A stretch of 64,000 bases of DNA from Stutzerimonas stutzeri (GCF_015291885.1 NZ_CP036186.1:3747001-3811000); one strand, 5' to 3'; counted from the first letter of the stretch, positions 8,907-21,217 are shown. Notes: generated from the letters alone by a model not told the origin. Made by a program: numbers and translations.

Positions 8907-10898
8907 ATGGCTGCATTAGGACTGCGCGGAAAATCACTGCTGGCATTGCTACTCAGCTGCCTGCTCGCATTCATCTTCGCCGGCTTCATCGGTCGTGAAG
9001 CGTTGCTTGGTGTGCAAAATCGCTTTGGTGAGGCCTATGCGCGCAACGTAGTGCAGCTTAACCGTGAGCGCTTGTTCGCCCCGGCCTCGCGCGAGCTCGC
9101 GTTAGCGCAACGGCTTGCAGCCTCACAACTGACCCTCGCCTGGCTGGACGATGAGCAGAACCCGGTCAAACGCGAAACCTTTTTCAAGGAAGCGGCTGGC
9201 TACCAGCAAGCCTTCGGCGACCACGCGTATTTCGCGGCATCGGCGCGCAGCAATGGCTATTACTCCAACGGGCCTGACCAGGCAATCAGTGACACCCCTC
9301 GCTATGTGATGAGCTCGGATAACCCGCGTGACGAGTGGTTCTTCCAGACGCTGCAAACCGACACCCCCTACGCTATCAACGTCGACCGCTCCGTGGTTAC
9401 CGGAGAGCTCAAGGTATGGTTCAACGTGCAGGTGCGCGATGGATAACGACGCCTTGGACTGGTTGGCTTAGGAATCGCACTCAAGGCATTTCTTGAGGAC
9501 TTCATCGAAGCCAACAAGGTCGGCGTCGAATCGATGGTGCTCGATGCCTATGGCTCTATCCTGGTTCACCCGAATCAGAATCTGGTCACCCTCAACGCCG
9601 AAACCGCACGGGGTCGCTCGCTGTCGACCAGCGTCCTGGGCCTGCTCGACGACCTGAGCGCCGCCACCGCGTTGCGTCAGGCCATGGCCGATAGCCGCGA
9701 GACGCCGGGGTCGGTGGCGACGCTACGTGTCACGCTGGACGGCGCCCCCAGACTACTCGCGCTGAGCTGGATTCCCGAGCTGCAGTGGTTCGTCGCCAGC
9801 GCCGTGGACCTGGGCACCGCACAGGTCGTCGAGGTGCGTCCGCTGCTGCCGGCCATCGCCCTGTTTCTGGTGCTGTTCCTGCTGCTGATCGGTGGTGGTG
9901 CCTGGCTGGTCGAGAAACGTGTGCTCAAACCGCTGCGCCAGCTGAGACGCAGCGCCCAGGCCCTGGCTGCGGGACAGTACGATGCCCCCCTGCCCCTGCA
10001 CCGGCAGGACGAGATCGGCGAACTCAGCGCAGCCTTCGGTGCCATGGCGCAGCAGGTGCGCAGCCATACCAGCGAGCTGGAAAACCGTGTACGAGAACGC
10101 ACCCGCGATCTGGAGCAGGCCAATCTGGAAATGGCCGCTGCGCACAAGAAAATCGACGATTCCATTGATTACGCCAGCCTTATCCAGCGCTCGATTCTTC
10201 CGAATCGGCAGCTGGTAACTGCGATGGGGGATCGTCATGCGGTGCTCTGGCGACCACGGGACGTTGTCGGTGGCGACTTCTACGTCTATCGCGCCGACGA
10301 GCATGGTTGCCTGTTCGGGATAGTCGACTGTGCCGGCCACGGCGTACCCGGCGCGCTGATGACGATGCTTGCCCACGCGGCCATTGATCAGGCGCTCGAC
10401 ACTACCGGCCTGGAAGATCCAGCTGCCGCACTTTCACGCACTGACGCGATCGTTCGCAGCATGCTCCGCGATGAGGACGACTCCCACGCACTTGCCACCA
10501 ACATGGATATCGGCCTGGCTTATGTCGATCTTCGGCAACGCAAGGTGCATTATTCCGGGGCGAAAATAGCGCTGTACTATTGTGATGGCGACGAGGTGCA
10601 CGAGATCAAGGCGGCGCGACGCGCTATCGGTGACAAGCGGATCGGCGAGTACCGCAACACCAGTATCGAGCTGCAGCCTGGGCGAACCTTCTACATGACC
10701 ACCGACGGTTTCCTCGACCAGGCAGGCGGCGAGCAGGGTTACGGGTTCGGCAACAGCCGCTTCGCCAGCATGATCCGCGAGCACGCACAACTTCCCCTGG
10801 CCCAGCAGGGCGCAGCTTTCAGCCTTGCCCTGGCGCGCTATCAGGGTGAATTTCCGCAGCGCGACGACATCACGATGTTATGTTTCCGTTTCGATTGA
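8907..10898 (+). pseudogene. siaA: siaA, PP2C-like phosphatase with HAMP domain, interrupted by an in-frame TAA
   Basis: SiaA dephosphorylates SiaC, which then activates the diguanylate cyclase SiaD. The frame has a first membrane helix (residues 8-29), a periplasmic sensor region, a second membrane helix (LFLVLFLLLIGGGAWL), HAMP, a coiled linker, and a PP2C/SpoIIE-type domain with GGDF, DCAGHG, TDGF and RDDIT metal-site motifs. A TAA at 9444-9446 (codon 180) stops translation in the sensor region, yet the same frame continues (RRLGLVGLGIALKAF) to the end. The total of 663 codons matches the length I recall for SiaA. A single GAA-to-TAA change explains it. The ATG at 9534 could give a C-terminal fragment with HAMP and phosphatase but no full sensor; no good ribosome binding site precedes it. 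A sequencing error is the alternative. Confidence 0.85.
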
Positions 10899-10913
10899 GA
10901 CAGGGAGTTGGCC

Positions 10914-11456
10914 ATGGCCCCCATTGACATGTTCGCGATGCGCGAATGCTACAACCAGCAACAGATCATGCTGTGCTTCAACGGCCCCATCTCACGCAGC
11001 CTGATCGAAGAAATCGGCAACGCGCTGCGCAACTACATGGCCGAAGAGCAGGCACATCCATCTTCGGCGATGGACGTGTTCGCCGTGTACATCGAAATGA
11101 CGCAGAACATCCGCCACTACACCCGCGAGAAGAACTGGTCCGATCAGCAGGCCGGCGCAACGGTCGTCGTCGCCCGTGATGATGTAGGCAGGTACGTGGT
11201 ATCGGCCGGCAACCTTATCGAAACCGCCGACGGCCAACTGCTGCTTACCGCCGTCGCTGAGCTGGCGCAAAAGGACAAGGCCGGACTCAAAGCCCTGTAC
11301 AAAGAACAGTTACGCAAACCTCGCGACGAACATGTGACCTCCGGCGCCGGCCTCGGCCTGATCGATATCGCACGCAAGTCCAGCGAGCCGCTCAAGGCCT
11401 CGCTGCAGCCGGTTTCCGACGAGCTTTCCTTCATTAGCCTGAGCGCCGTCATCTGA
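10914..11456 (+). CDS. siaB: SiaB, protein kinase of the SiaABCD switch
   Basis: SiaB phosphorylates SiaC and so opposes SiaA, keeping the diguanylate cyclase SiaD off. The 180-residue protein shows GHKL-type ATPase features: an N-box-like EMTQNIRHYT near residue 62 and a glycine-rich SGAGLGLIDIA near residue 143. The ATG at 10914 follows an AGGGAG with 6-7 nt spacing; an upstream TTG is unnecessary. It lies 15 bp after siaA and 17 bp before siaC, in one operon. The siaA lesion should leave SiaB unopposed, favouring phosphorylated SiaC; that consequence is inferred. Confidence 0.9.
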   Translation: MAPIDMFAMRECYNQQQIMLCFNGPISRSLIEEIGNALRNYMAEEQAHPSSAMDVFAVYIEMTQNIRHYTREKNWSDQQAGATVVVARDDVGRYVVSAGNLIETADGQLLLTAVAELAQKDKAGLKALYKEQLRKPRDEHVTSGAGLGLIDIARKSSEPLKASLQPVSDELSFISLSAVI

Positions 11457-11473
11457 ACTCCAAGAGCATCCAC

Positions 11474-11851
11474 ATGAACGACTTTTCTATCCCCGGCAGC
11501 CAGTCCACCCCCGCCATCCAGTCCGACTGGGAGAAAGGCATTGTCTCGATGCAGGGCGATTCTTACCCCGAAAACTCTTATGAGCTGTTCCATCAGGTCT
11601 ACGAGTGGATCGAGCGCTTCCTTGGCGAAGCCGGGCATCCGCTCAGCCTCGAACTCCGCTTGCTGTATCTGAACACCAGCAGCATCAAAGCGATGATGGA
11701 CATTTTCGACCTGCTTGAAGCGGCCTATCAGGAAGGCCGTCAGGTTGCAGTCAATTGGTACTACGACATCCGCAACGAGCGCGTGGTAGAACTGGCCGAA
11801 GAGTTCAAGGAAGACTGCACCTTCCCCTTCTCCATCCTGAGTCACGACTGA
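11474..11851 (+). CDS. siaC: SiaC, phosphoprotein regulator of the diguanylate cyclase SiaD
   Basis: The 125-residue DUF1987 protein is the phosphorylation target of the SiaA/SiaB pair. Unphosphorylated SiaC binds and activates SiaD. The published phosphosite of the P. aeruginosa protein is Thr68, and Thr68 is present here in LYLNTSSIKAMMDI, so register and length agree. The protein is cytoplasmic with no signal or membrane segment. It lies 11 bp before siaD. Confidence 0.92.
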   Translation: MNDFSIPGSQSTPAIQSDWEKGIVSMQGDSYPENSYELFHQVYEWIERFLGEAGHPLSLELRLLYLNTSSIKAMMDIFDLLEAAYQEGRQVAVNWYYDIRNERVVELAEEFKEDCTFPFSILSHD

Positions 11852-11862
11852 CGGAAGACGAT

Positions 11863-14272
<2,410 letters not shown>

Positions 14273-14314
14273 GACGCCGCCCAACGGCAAACCTCAGCTG
14301 AGCCAGCTGCACGA

Positions 14315-14345
14315 AAGCCCCCGCCGGATCGTCCGGCGGGGGCTT
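14315..14345 (+). terminator. gdhA intrinsic terminator
   Basis: A 14-bp perfect stem (AAGCCCCCGCCGGA and its complement) closes on a 3-nt loop and is followed by a T-run. This is a canonical rho-independent terminator. Confidence 0.95.
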
Positions 14346-14372
14346 TTTGTTCAGAGTGTCTGCCGTACAGCC

Positions 14373-14866
14373 GTAGGATTGGCCTCAGCCCAGCAGGGGA
14401 TTTCGACCCGGCAAAGGTGGGCTAAAGCCCACCCTACACCTTGCAGCCCGTACGCTCTCGTCCCCGCCCGGTGTTGCCAGCCGGCTCCAGGCTCGGTTTC
14501 GGAACTTGAGCTCGTAGGATGGGCTTCACCCCAGCAGGGGATTTCGGCCCGGCAAAGGTGGGCTAAAGCCCACCCTACACCTTGCAGCCCGTACGCTCTC
14601 GTCCCCGCCCGGTGTTGCCAGCCGGCTCCAGGCTCGGTTTCGGAACTTGAGCTCGTAGGATGGGCTTCACCCCAGCAGGGGATTTCGACCAGGCAACGGT
14701 GGGCTAAAGCCCACCCTACACCTTGCAGCCCGTACGCTCTCGTCCCCGCCCGGTGTTGCCAGCCGGCTCCAGGCTCAGGTTTCGAGACTTGAGCTCGTAG
14801 GGTGGGCTTCAGCCCACCAGGGAACTCCCACCCGGCAACGGTGGGCTAAAGCCCACCGAAACCGAA
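14373..14866. repeat. Tandem array of a 141-bp unit carrying REP-like palindromes
   Basis: Three near-identical units (14373-14513, 14514-14654, 14655-14796; 141, 141 and 142 bp) are followed by a partial fourth of about 70 bp. Each unit begins with GTAGGATTGGCC/GTAGGATGGGCTTC followed by CAGCAGGGGATTTCG. It then holds a GGTGGGCTAAAGCCCACC palindrome and a shared spacer of about 70 bp. The ends match the REP-like palindromes seen elsewhere in the window. Units differ at a few positions, consistent with local duplication. The array fills most of the gdhA-fpr gap; no gene is supported inside it. Confidence 0.93.
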
Positions 14867-14877
14867 ATTGCAGACAC

Positions 14878-15654
14878 CTACCAATAGTTCTCCACCGCCA
14901 CCTGGCCGGGCCTGCGCGTCATTGCCAGGTTCAAATCACGCGCTTTCAGCACCGCTCGGGTGTCCTCGATCATCTGCGGGTTGCCGCAGAGCATGATCCG
15001 CGAATGCTCGGGCACCAGCTGCAGATCGGCGGCGCGCTCCAGTTCGCCGCTCTCGATCAGCGTGGTGATGCGCCCGTGCAGCGCACCGGGTACCTGTTCG
15101 CGCGTCACCACCGGCAGGTACAGCAGCTTCGAGCCCAGACCATCCAGGTAGTCGCGTTGCGGCAGTTCGGCGATCAGCTGCTGATAGGCCAGCTCACGCG
15201 CCTCGCGCACGCTGTAGACGAGAATGATGCGCTCGAAGCGCTGCCAGGCCTCGAAGTCCTGCAGGATCGAAAGAAACGGCGCGATCCCGGTGCCTGTTGC
15301 CAGCAGCCAGAGGTCGCGGCCGTCGGGAAAGCGATCGAGGGTGAGAAAGCCGAAGGCCTGCTTGTCCACCAGCAGCTCGTCGCCGACTGCCAACCGGCTC
15401 AGCTCGCTGGTGAATTCGCCGTCCGGCACCACGATGGAGAAGAAATCGAGAAACTCGTCGTGCGGCGCCGAAACCATCGAATAGGCGCGCCAGACGATGC
15501 AGCCGCTGGGTTTGCGCACGCCGAGGCGGGCGAACTGCCCGGCACTGAAGCGAAAGCCGGGATCACGGCTGGTACGCAGGGTGAACAGGTTGGGCGTCAG
15601 CGTCTGCACCTCGAGCAGGCGCTGGCGGGTGAACTTCTCTTCGCTGGCGGTCAT
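14878..15654 (-). CDS. fpr: Ferredoxin/flavodoxin-NADP+ reductase
   Basis: This cytoplasmic FAD enzyme moves electrons between NADPH and ferredoxin or flavodoxin and contributes to redox balance and iron-sulfur cluster supply. The 258-residue product has the FAD motif RAYSMVSAP near residue 52 and the NADP-binding LLATGTGIAPFLS near residue 110. The C-terminus is VAVENYW, as in subclass II bacterial reductases. The start at 15654 has a GGAGG-like Shine-Dalgarno in the 12 nt before it; an upstream in-frame ATG would add an unrelated basic stretch. It is divergent from rlmG. Confidence 0.95.
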   Translation of the reverse strand: MTASEEKFTRQRLLEVQTLTPNLFTLRTSRDPGFRFSAGQFARLGVRKPSGCIVWRAYSMVSAPHDEFLDFFSIVVPDGEFTSELSRLAVGDELLVDKQAFGFLTLDRFPDGRDLWLLATGTGIAPFLSILQDFEAWQRFERIILVYSVREARELAYQQLIAELPQRDYLDGLGSKLLYLPVVTREQVPGALHGRITTLIESGELERAADLQLVPEHSRIMLCGNPQMIEDTRAVLKARDLNLAMTRRPGQVAVENYW

Positions 15655-15751
15655 ACTGCGCTCCCTCCGAGCATCTTCGGGCCCACTGCACGCAGCGCCC
15701 GTATGAATCCTTGATACTCCTTTCCGACGCTTACAAACACCGCCAGTTCTC

Positions 15752-16879
15752 ATGCCTATTCTCGACACCCCCTATGCAAGCCTCGACCTGATCCGTCAGC
15801 CGGAGCAGCCTAACGAGCCGTTGCAGGCCTTCGACGCCGCCGACGAATACCTGCTCGCCACGCTGCATGAACAGGGTTTGCCGGCTGCCGCGCGCGTGCT
15901 GATTCTCAATGACAGCTTCGGCGCCCTAGCCTGCTCGCTGACAGCGCATGTCGAGGTAACCAGCAGCGGCGACTCGCATCTGGCGCACCTGGCGCTGCAG
16001 AAGAACCTGGCACGCAACGAGCTGCCGGCCGAGCACGTGCGCTTCGTACCTGCCAGCGAGGTCGCCCAGGGCCCGTTCGATTTGGTGCTGATTCGCGTAC
16101 CGAAAACCCTTGCCCTGCTGGAAGAGCAGCTGATCCGCCTGCACGGCCAGCTGGCGCCAGGCGCGCAAGTGATCGCCGCGGCGATGATCAAACACCTGCC
16201 GCGCGCCGCCGGCGATCTGCTGGAGCAGTACATCGGCCCGGTGCAGGCCTCGCTGGCGGTAAAGAAGGCCCGCCTGCTCAGCGCAACGCCGGTCGATAAA
16301 CCGGCGCCGCGGTCGCCCTACCCGACCCGCTACCAGCTCGAACAGCCAAAACTGGAGCTGCTCAACCACGCCAACCTGTTCTGTCGCGAAGGGCTGGACA
16401 TCGGCACCCGCGCCTTTCTGCCACATCTGCCGCAGGCACTCGGTGCGCTGCGCGTCGCCGATCTGGGCTGCGGCAACGGCGTGCTCGGCATCGTCTACGC
16501 GCTGGGCAACCCGCAGGCGGAACTGACGCTGGTGGACGAGAGCTACATGGCGGTGCAATCGGCGCGGGAGAACTGGCAAGCAATCCATGGCCAGCGCCCG
16601 GTCGAGATTCGCGCCGGCGACGGCCTGGCCGAGCAACCGCCGGCCTCGCTGGATCTGGTGCTGTGCAATCCGCCGTTCCACCAGCAGCAGGTGGTCGGCG
16701 ATTTCCTCGCCTGGCGCATGTTCACCCAGGCCAAGACGGCACTGGCCAAGGGCGGTGAGCTGTGGATCGTCGGCAATCGCCACCTCGGCTATCACCTCAA
16801 GCTCAAGCGCCTGTTCGGCAACGCCGAGCAGGTGGCCGCCACACCGAAGTTCGTCATTCTGCGGTCGATCAAGGCATGA
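15752..16879 (+). CDS. rlmG: 23S rRNA (guanine-N2)-methyltransferase RlmG
   Basis: RlmG methylates G1835 of 23S rRNA using S-adenosylmethionine. The 375-residue protein has a duplicated Rossmann architecture. The N-terminal half is degenerate; the catalytic C-terminal half has the SAM motif VADLGCGNGVLG near residue 232 and the N2-guanine signature NPPFH near residue 306. Length agrees with E. coli RlmG (about 378). RsmC is the closest alternative but is shorter. Its stop overlaps the start of a merR-family gene (ATGA), so the two are likely translationally coupled. Confidence 0.88.
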   Translation: MPILDTPYASLDLIRQPEQPNEPLQAFDAADEYLLATLHEQGLPAAARVLILNDSFGALACSLTAHVEVTSSGDSHLAHLALQKNLARNELPAEHVRFVPASEVAQGPFDLVLIRVPKTLALLEEQLIRLHGQLAPGAQVIAAAMIKHLPRAAGDLLEQYIGPVQASLAVKKARLLSATPVDKPAPRSPYPTRYQLEQPKLELLNHANLFCREGLDIGTRAFLPHLPQALGALRVADLGCGNGVLGIVYALGNPQAELTLVDESYMAVQSARENWQAIHGQRPVEIRAGDGLAEQPPASLDLVLCNPPFHQQQVVGDFLAWRMFTQAKTALAKGGELWIVGNRHLGYHLKLKRLFGNAEQVAATPKFVILRSIKA

Positions 16880-17253
16880 GCGAGGCGCCGGTCCGCCTGA
16901 GCATCCGGCAGTTCGCCGCGCGTACCGGCCTGTCCGCCGACACGCTGCGTTATTACGAAAAGATCGGTCTGCTACGGCATGTCGCTCGGGACGCCAGCGG
17001 CTTTCGCGTCTACGGCCCGCGCGACCTGGAGTGGATCGGCTTCATCCTGCGCTTGAAAGACACCGGCATGGCGCTGGACGACATCATCCGCTACGCCGAT
17101 CTGCGCGAATGCGGCGATACCACGCTGGCGGCGCGCCAGGCGCTGCTCGAGGAACATGCGGCCAGGCTGCAGGAGCGCATCCAACGCGACCATGAGCATC
17201 TCGATGCGTTGCGGGCAAAGATCGCGCTGTATCGCCAACAAACTTCCGCTTGA
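16876..17253 (+). CDS. MerR-family transcriptional regulator
   Basis: The 125-residue protein has the N-terminal winged HTH of MerR regulators (SIRQFAARTGLSADTLRYYEKIGLL). A long coiled-coil helix near residues 78-115 (LLEEHAARLQERIQRDHEHLDALRAKIALYR) would dimerise. No cysteine cluster typical of metal sensors is present, so the signal may be organic or redox-related. The start overlaps the rlmG stop by 4 nt. The gene's end overlaps a MerR-type promoter that points at the next gene, which is the likely target. Confidence 0.9.
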   Translation: MSEAPVRLSIRQFAARTGLSADTLRYYEKIGLLRHVARDASGFRVYGPRDLEWIGFILRLKDTGMALDDIIRYADLRECGDTTLAARQALLEEHAARLQERIQRDHEHLDALRAKIALYRQQTSA

Positions 17254-17280
17254 CCTGGAGCTGACTCCAACCCGCAGGCT
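17250..17280 (+). promoter_or_regulatory. Putative MerR-type promoter/operator before the CMD-family gene
   Basis: A TTGACC -35 element (17250-17255) is separated by 19 bp from CAGGCT (17275-17280, a weak -10). The spacer holds a dyad TGGAGctgaCTCCA at 17256-17269. An over-long 19-bp spacer with a dyad inside is the hallmark of promoters activated by MerR-family DNA distortion. The dyad and spacing are seen; regulation by the adjacent MerR protein is inferred. Confidence 0.65.
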
Positions 17281-17309
17281 TTCCTCTAGTCCATCAAGAG
17301 GAATGCTCC

Positions 17310-17702
17310 ATGTCTGCATCGACCCGCTACACAGACGGCCTGGCCAAGCTCGAGGAAATTGACGGCGAAGCCGGGCGCAAGGTCATCGACAGCCTGCAAG
17401 CCATTGCGCCGGACTTGGCGCGCTACGTGATCGAATTTCCTTTCGGCGACATCTACCAGCGCCCCGGCCTCGACCTCCCGCAGCGGGAGCTGGCGACCGT
17501 GGCGGCGCTTACCGCGCTCGGCCACTGCCAACCGCAGTTGGCGGTGCATGTTCACGGCGCGCTCAATGTCGGCTGCACGCCGGAACAGATCGTCGAGGTG
17601 GTCATTCAAATGGCCGTATACGCCGGCTTCCCGGCCGCGCTCAACGGCATGCAGACGGTTAAGGCGGTGTTTGTCGAACGAGACCTTTTGCCGGATGCGT
17701 GA
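17310..17702 (+). CDS. Carboxymuconolactone decarboxylase (CMD)-family protein
   Basis: The 130-residue all-helical protein has the CMD-family core RELATVAALTALGHCQPQLAVHVHGALNVG near residues 55-85, followed by QIVEVVIQMAVYAGFPAALN. It lacks the CxxC pair of AhpD-type peroxiredoxin partners, so a decarboxylase-like or uncharacterised role is more likely than alkylhydroperoxidase. It follows a MerR regulator and its putative promoter, which suggests induction by a small molecule. Confidence 0.85.
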   Translation: MSASTRYTDGLAKLEEIDGEAGRKVIDSLQAIAPDLARYVIEFPFGDIYQRPGLDLPQRELATVAALTALGHCQPQLAVHVHGALNVGCTPEQIVEVVIQMAVYAGFPAALNGMQTVKAVFVERDLLPDA

Positions 17703-17995
17703 TCGGCATCAGCGCGCCAGGAAAACTGGAAGAACGTGGCTAAGCCCGCCGTCACGTGCTCTGACGCAGCGACTGTCCTCAGGACGGGGAACGATGCCGA
17801 GTTGCCTGGAAGTTGCTAGCGGCCGCCTTGACTTGGGCGTTCTGCACGACTTATCAGACGGCAGCGAACGCTCCCTCAGGATGCGATCAAAGCTGTCACA
17901 GAGAGGGGCGAGCCACAGGGGTGCGGCGAGAGAACTCGGTGTTCCATCAGGAAATTCGTTACGCCTGATTTTCCGCCTACCAACACAGCCGCAAA

Positions 17996-18017
17996 GGTGG
18001 GCTGAAGCCCACCCTAC
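17996..18017. repeat. REP-like palindrome (GGTGGGCT type)
   Basis: A GGTGGGCTgaAGCCCACC palindrome followed by CTAC lies in the 330-bp gap between the CMD gene and the molybdopterin subunit gene. It belongs to the same family as the palindromes at 14.4-14.9 and 52.7-52.9 kb. Nothing else was recognised in this gap. Confidence 0.85.
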
Positions 18018-18032
18018 GGTCGCCATAAGCCG

Positions 18033-20234
18033 TTACAGCACCTTGTCCAAGGTAATCGGCAGATCCCGCACCCGCTTGCCCGTCGCGTTGTAGATCGCAT
18101 TGGCCACCGCCGCCGCCACGCCGACAATGCCGATCTCGCCCACGCCTTTGGACCCCAGGTCGTTGACGATCTCGTCGTGTTCCTCGACGAAGATCACGTC
18201 AATCTCCGGAATGTCCGCGTTCACCGGGATGTGGTACTCGGCAAGGTTGTGGTTCATGTAGCGGCCGAGCCGGTGGTCGATCAGCGTCTCCTCGTGCAGC
18301 GCCTGGCCGATGCCCCAGACCACGCCGCCGACGATCTGGTTGCCGGCGGTCTTCGGGTTAACGATGCGGCCCGCGGCAATCGCGCTGACCACGCGGCTGA
18401 CCTTGATGGTGCCGAGGTCCTCGTCGACGCGCACTTCGACGAACACCGCCGAATGGGTTCCCGTCGCCCAGGCATCGCGCTTCTCGTCGGGTTTGACGCT
18501 GGCTTCGGCCTCCAACGCGCCGCTGACCTGGACGATGTCGCACAGCGCCACGGCATGCTCGCCGGATTTCAGCCGCAGTTCGCCATCGACGAACTCCACC
18601 GTCTCCAGATTCGCCCCGGTAAAGGGTGAGGCCGGCGACTGCTGCACGGCATCCAGCAGCTTCTGCCGCAGGCCTTCGCAGGCCCGTTGCACCGCACTAC
18701 CGACCGAGGACACGGTGGCCGAGCCACCTTCCAACGGCGCCTGCGGCAGGCTGGAATCACCGAGGCGGAACTCTACGTCCTGCATAGACAGGCCCATGGC
18801 ATCGGCGGCGATCTGCGTCATCGCGGTATAGGTGCCGGTGCCGATATCGGCGGTGGCGCTGGTCACCAAAAGCCTGCCGTCGGCATCGAGGCAAGCGCGG
18901 GCACTGGCCGGCATCTGCATCGCTTCCCAGACGCCAGTGGCCATGCCCATGCCGACCAGCTGATGACCGACGCGCAGGCTGCGTGGCTGCGCCGGGCGCC
19001 GCGACCAGCCAAAGCGCTCGGCGCCCTGCTGGTAGCAGGCACGCAGCTCCTTGCTGGAATAGCGCTTGCCCTCGTTACCGTTGATGTCGGTGTAGTTGCG
19101 CAGGCGCAACTCCAGCGGGTCGATACCGACTTCATGGGCCAGCTCGTCCATCGCGCACTCCAGCGCATAGACGCCGATGGTCGCGCCCGGGGCGCGCATA
19201 TCCAGCGGGGTATAGACGTCCAGCGGCACCAGGCGGTAGCCGAAACGCACGTTGTCGCAGGCGTAGAGCATGCCGGACCACTCCACCTCATGCTCGGTGA
19301 AGTCCTCGAAACGCGAGGTCTGGCCGATGGCCCTGTGCTCGATCGCCCGCAACCGCCCCTCGCCATCGGCCGCGAGCTTGAGCTGCTGGACGGTCCGTGG
19401 GCGATAACCGAAGGTGAACATTTGCTGGCGGGTCAGCTCGACGCGCACCGCGGCCTTGAGCTTGAGCGCCGCCATCACCGCCAGCGGCAGCTGGTACTGC
19501 GGACGCAGGCCGGAGCCGAAAGCACCACCGACAAAGGGCGCGAGCACGCGGATTTTGCCCTCCATGTCGAAGACCTGTTCCAGGTAGCGTTGGCAGTTCT
19601 GCACGCCCTGGGTCTTGTCGTGAATCAGCAGCTCCCCGCCCGGCTGGTACTGGACGGTGGAAGCATGCGGCTCCATGGGGTTGTGGTGTTCCACCGGGGT
19701 TTCGTACTCACGGTCGATGCGATTTGCCGCCGCCGAGAACGCCGAGTCGAAATCACCACGCGGCTCGGGCAGCTCGGCAGGCGCATCGTGGGCCTGGTCG
19801 CGCACGGCCTGCAGATCGGTCTGGTGCGCCTCGACGTCGTATTCGATGCGCACCAGGCTCGCGGCGTGGCGCGCCAGCGCCTGGGTCTCGGCGACGACCA
19901 GCGCCAGTGGCTGGCCACTGTAGAGCACACGGTCGTTGTACAGCGGTCGGAACGGCGAGCCGTCGGCGGCATCGTCGTCTTCGTAGGGCTCGTCGTAGCT
20001 GGCGACAGGCGGGCGGTTCTGGTGGGTCAGCACCAGCCGCACGCCGGGCAACGCTTCGGCTGCGGAGGCATCGATACGCGTGATCCGGCCGCGGGCGATG
20101 CTGCTGGAGACCACGGCGCCGTAGAGCAACCCCGGCACCTCGGCCTCAGCGGCGTAACACGCCTTGCCGGTGACCTTGAGCGGACCGTCGACACGGTCCA
20201 GCGGCTTGCCCAGTGGAGAGTTGGCGCTGTTCAT
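18033..20234 (-). CDS. Molybdopterin-binding subunit of a PaoABC-like aldehyde oxidoreductase
   Basis: The 733-residue large subunit belongs to the xanthine oxidase family (PaoC/YagR type). It has the substrate-channel and moco-binding blocks [13 protein letters not shown] near residue 265 and GGSATVSS near residue 520, plus the catalytic glutamate loop [10 protein letters not shown] near residue 700. The enzyme would oxidise aldehydes or aromatic substrates with molybdenum cofactor, passing electrons to the iron-sulfur and FAD subunits. Its start overlaps the FAD subunit stop by 4 nt. A cytidine-type cofactor is likely because a MocA-like gene is in the cluster; that is an inference. Confidence 0.9.
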   Translation of the reverse strand: MNSANSPLGKPLDRVDGPLKVTGKACYAAEAEVPGLLYGAVVSSSIARGRITRIDASAAEALPGVRLVLTHQNRPPVASYDEPYEDDDAADGSPFRPLYNDRVLYSGQPLALVVAETQALARHAASLVRIEYDVEAHQTDLQAVRDQAHDAPAELPEPRGDFDSAFSAAANRIDREYETPVEHHNPMEPHASTVQYQPGGELLIHDKTQGVQNCQRYLEQVFDMEGKIRVLAPFVGGAFGSGLRPQYQLPLAVMAALKLKAAVRVELTRQQMFTFGYRPRTVQQLKLAADGEGRLRAIEHRAIGQTSRFEDFTEHEVEWSGMLYACDNVRFGYRLVPLDVYTPLDMRAPGATIGVYALECAMDELAHEVGIDPLELRLRNYTDINGNEGKRYSSKELRACYQQGAERFGWSRRPAQPRSLRVGHQLVGMGMATGVWEAMQMPASARACLDADGRLLVTSATADIGTGTYTAMTQIAADAMGLSMQDVEFRLGDSSLPQAPLEGGSATVSSVGSAVQRACEGLRQKLLDAVQQSPASPFTGANLETVEFVDGELRLKSGEHAVALCDIVQVSGALEAEASVKPDEKRDAWATGTHSAVFVEVRVDEDLGTIKVSRVVSAIAAGRIVNPKTAGNQIVGGVVWGIGQALHEETLIDHRLGRYMNHNLAEYHIPVNADIPEIDVIFVEEHDEIVNDLGSKGVGEIGIVGVAAAVANAIYNATGKRVRDLPITLDKVL

Positions 20235-21217
20235 CGGACGGTTCCTCCGGCGGCTTCGGTCAGTGCACGCACGATGGCGCGCCGAGCCAGGTCGAGCTTG
20301 AAAGCGTTGTCGGCGAGTGGCTGCGCGCCTTGCAGCAGGCAATCAGCCGCGGCGGCGAAGCAATCTGGTTCGGCACGCTTGCCGCCGAGCAGTTCTTCGG
20401 CTTCTTCCAGGCGCCAGGGTTTGTGCGCCACACCACCGAGCGCGATACGCCCGCGGCGGATGACGTCGCCATCCATCTCCAGCGCCGCAGCAACGGACAC
20501 CAGAGCGAAGGCATAGGAGGCGCGGTCGCGCACCTTGAGATAGGCGCAGTGGCTGGCAAAACCTTCCACCGGCAGCTCGATGGCGGTGATCAGCTCACCC
20601 TCGGTGAGCACGTTGTCCTGCTGCGGCTGGTCGCCGGGCAGGCGGTGGAAGTCCACCAGGTCGACGCGTCGCTGGCCATGCGGCCCTTCGATGTGCACCC
20701 GCGCGTCCAGCGCCGCCAGCGCCACGCACATGTCCGACGGATGCACGGCGACGCAGTGTTCGCTGGCACCGAGGATGGCGTGGATGCGGTTGCGCCCGTC
20801 GCGTGCGCCGCAACCGGAGCCCGGCTCGCGTTTGTTGCAGGGCGTGGCGGTGTCATAGAAGTAGTAGCAACGGGTGCGCTGCAGCAGGTTGCCGCCGGTG
20901 CTGGCCATGTTGCGCAGCTGCGGCGATGCCCCGGCGAGAATCGCCTTGCTCAGCAGCGGATAGCGCTGTTCGATCTGCGGGTGCCAGGCCAGGTCGGCGT
21001 TGCTCACCAGCGCACCGATGCGCAGGCCGCCTTCGGCGGTCTGCTCGATCTCGCGCAGCGGCAGGCCGTTGATGTCGATGAGCTGGCCCGGCTGCAGCAC
21101 ATTCTCTTTCATCAGGTCGAGCAGGTTGGTGCCGCCGGCGATGTAGCGGCTCTGCGGCCCGTGCAGGGCGATGGCCTGGTCGATGCGTTCGGGGCGCTGA
21201 TAGCTGAACGGCGTCAT
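20231..21217 (-). CDS. FAD-binding subunit with a predicted [4Fe-4S] site (PaoB-like)
   Basis: The 328-residue protein has an FAD-binding domain with [13 protein letters not shown] near residue 26 and a glycine-rich [13 protein letters not shown] near residue 104. Four cysteines at 117, 127, 136 and 155 lie in an insertion (CYYFYD...[11 protein letters not shown]...[10 protein letters not shown]) that matches the [4Fe-4S] insertion of E. coli PaoB. It would relay electrons from the iron-sulfur subunit to an acceptor. It overlaps both neighbours by 4 nt, indicating tight coupling in the operon. Confidence 0.9.
   Translation of the reverse strand: MTPFSYQRPERIDQAIALHGPQSRYIAGGTNLLDLMKENVLQPGQLIDINGLPLREIEQTAEGGLRIGALVSNADLAWHPQIEQRYPLLSKAILAGASPQLRNMASTGGNLLQRTRCYYFYDTATPCNKREPGSGCGARDGRNRIHAILGASEHCVAVHPSDMCVALAALDARVHIEGPHGQRRVDLVDFHRLPGDQPQQDNVLTEGELITAIELPVEGFASHCAYLKVRDRASYAFALVSVAAALEMDGDVIRRGRIALGGVAHKPWRLEEAEELLGGKRAEPDCFAAAADCLLQGAQPLADNAFKLDLARRAIVRALTEAAGGTVR

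Noticed and set aside
9444..9446. Programmed stop-codon readthrough in siaA
   Set aside because: TAA is the least leaky stop, and no recoding structure was recognised. A point mutation or sequencing error is simpler.
14373..14866. CRISPR array
   Set aside because: Repeats are 141 bp and contiguous, with no short repeat/unique spacer pattern and no cas genes.
18687..20516. A 609-codon open frame antisense to the molybdopterin subunit gene
   Set aside because: It is the complement of a conserved enzyme, with no recognisable domain.
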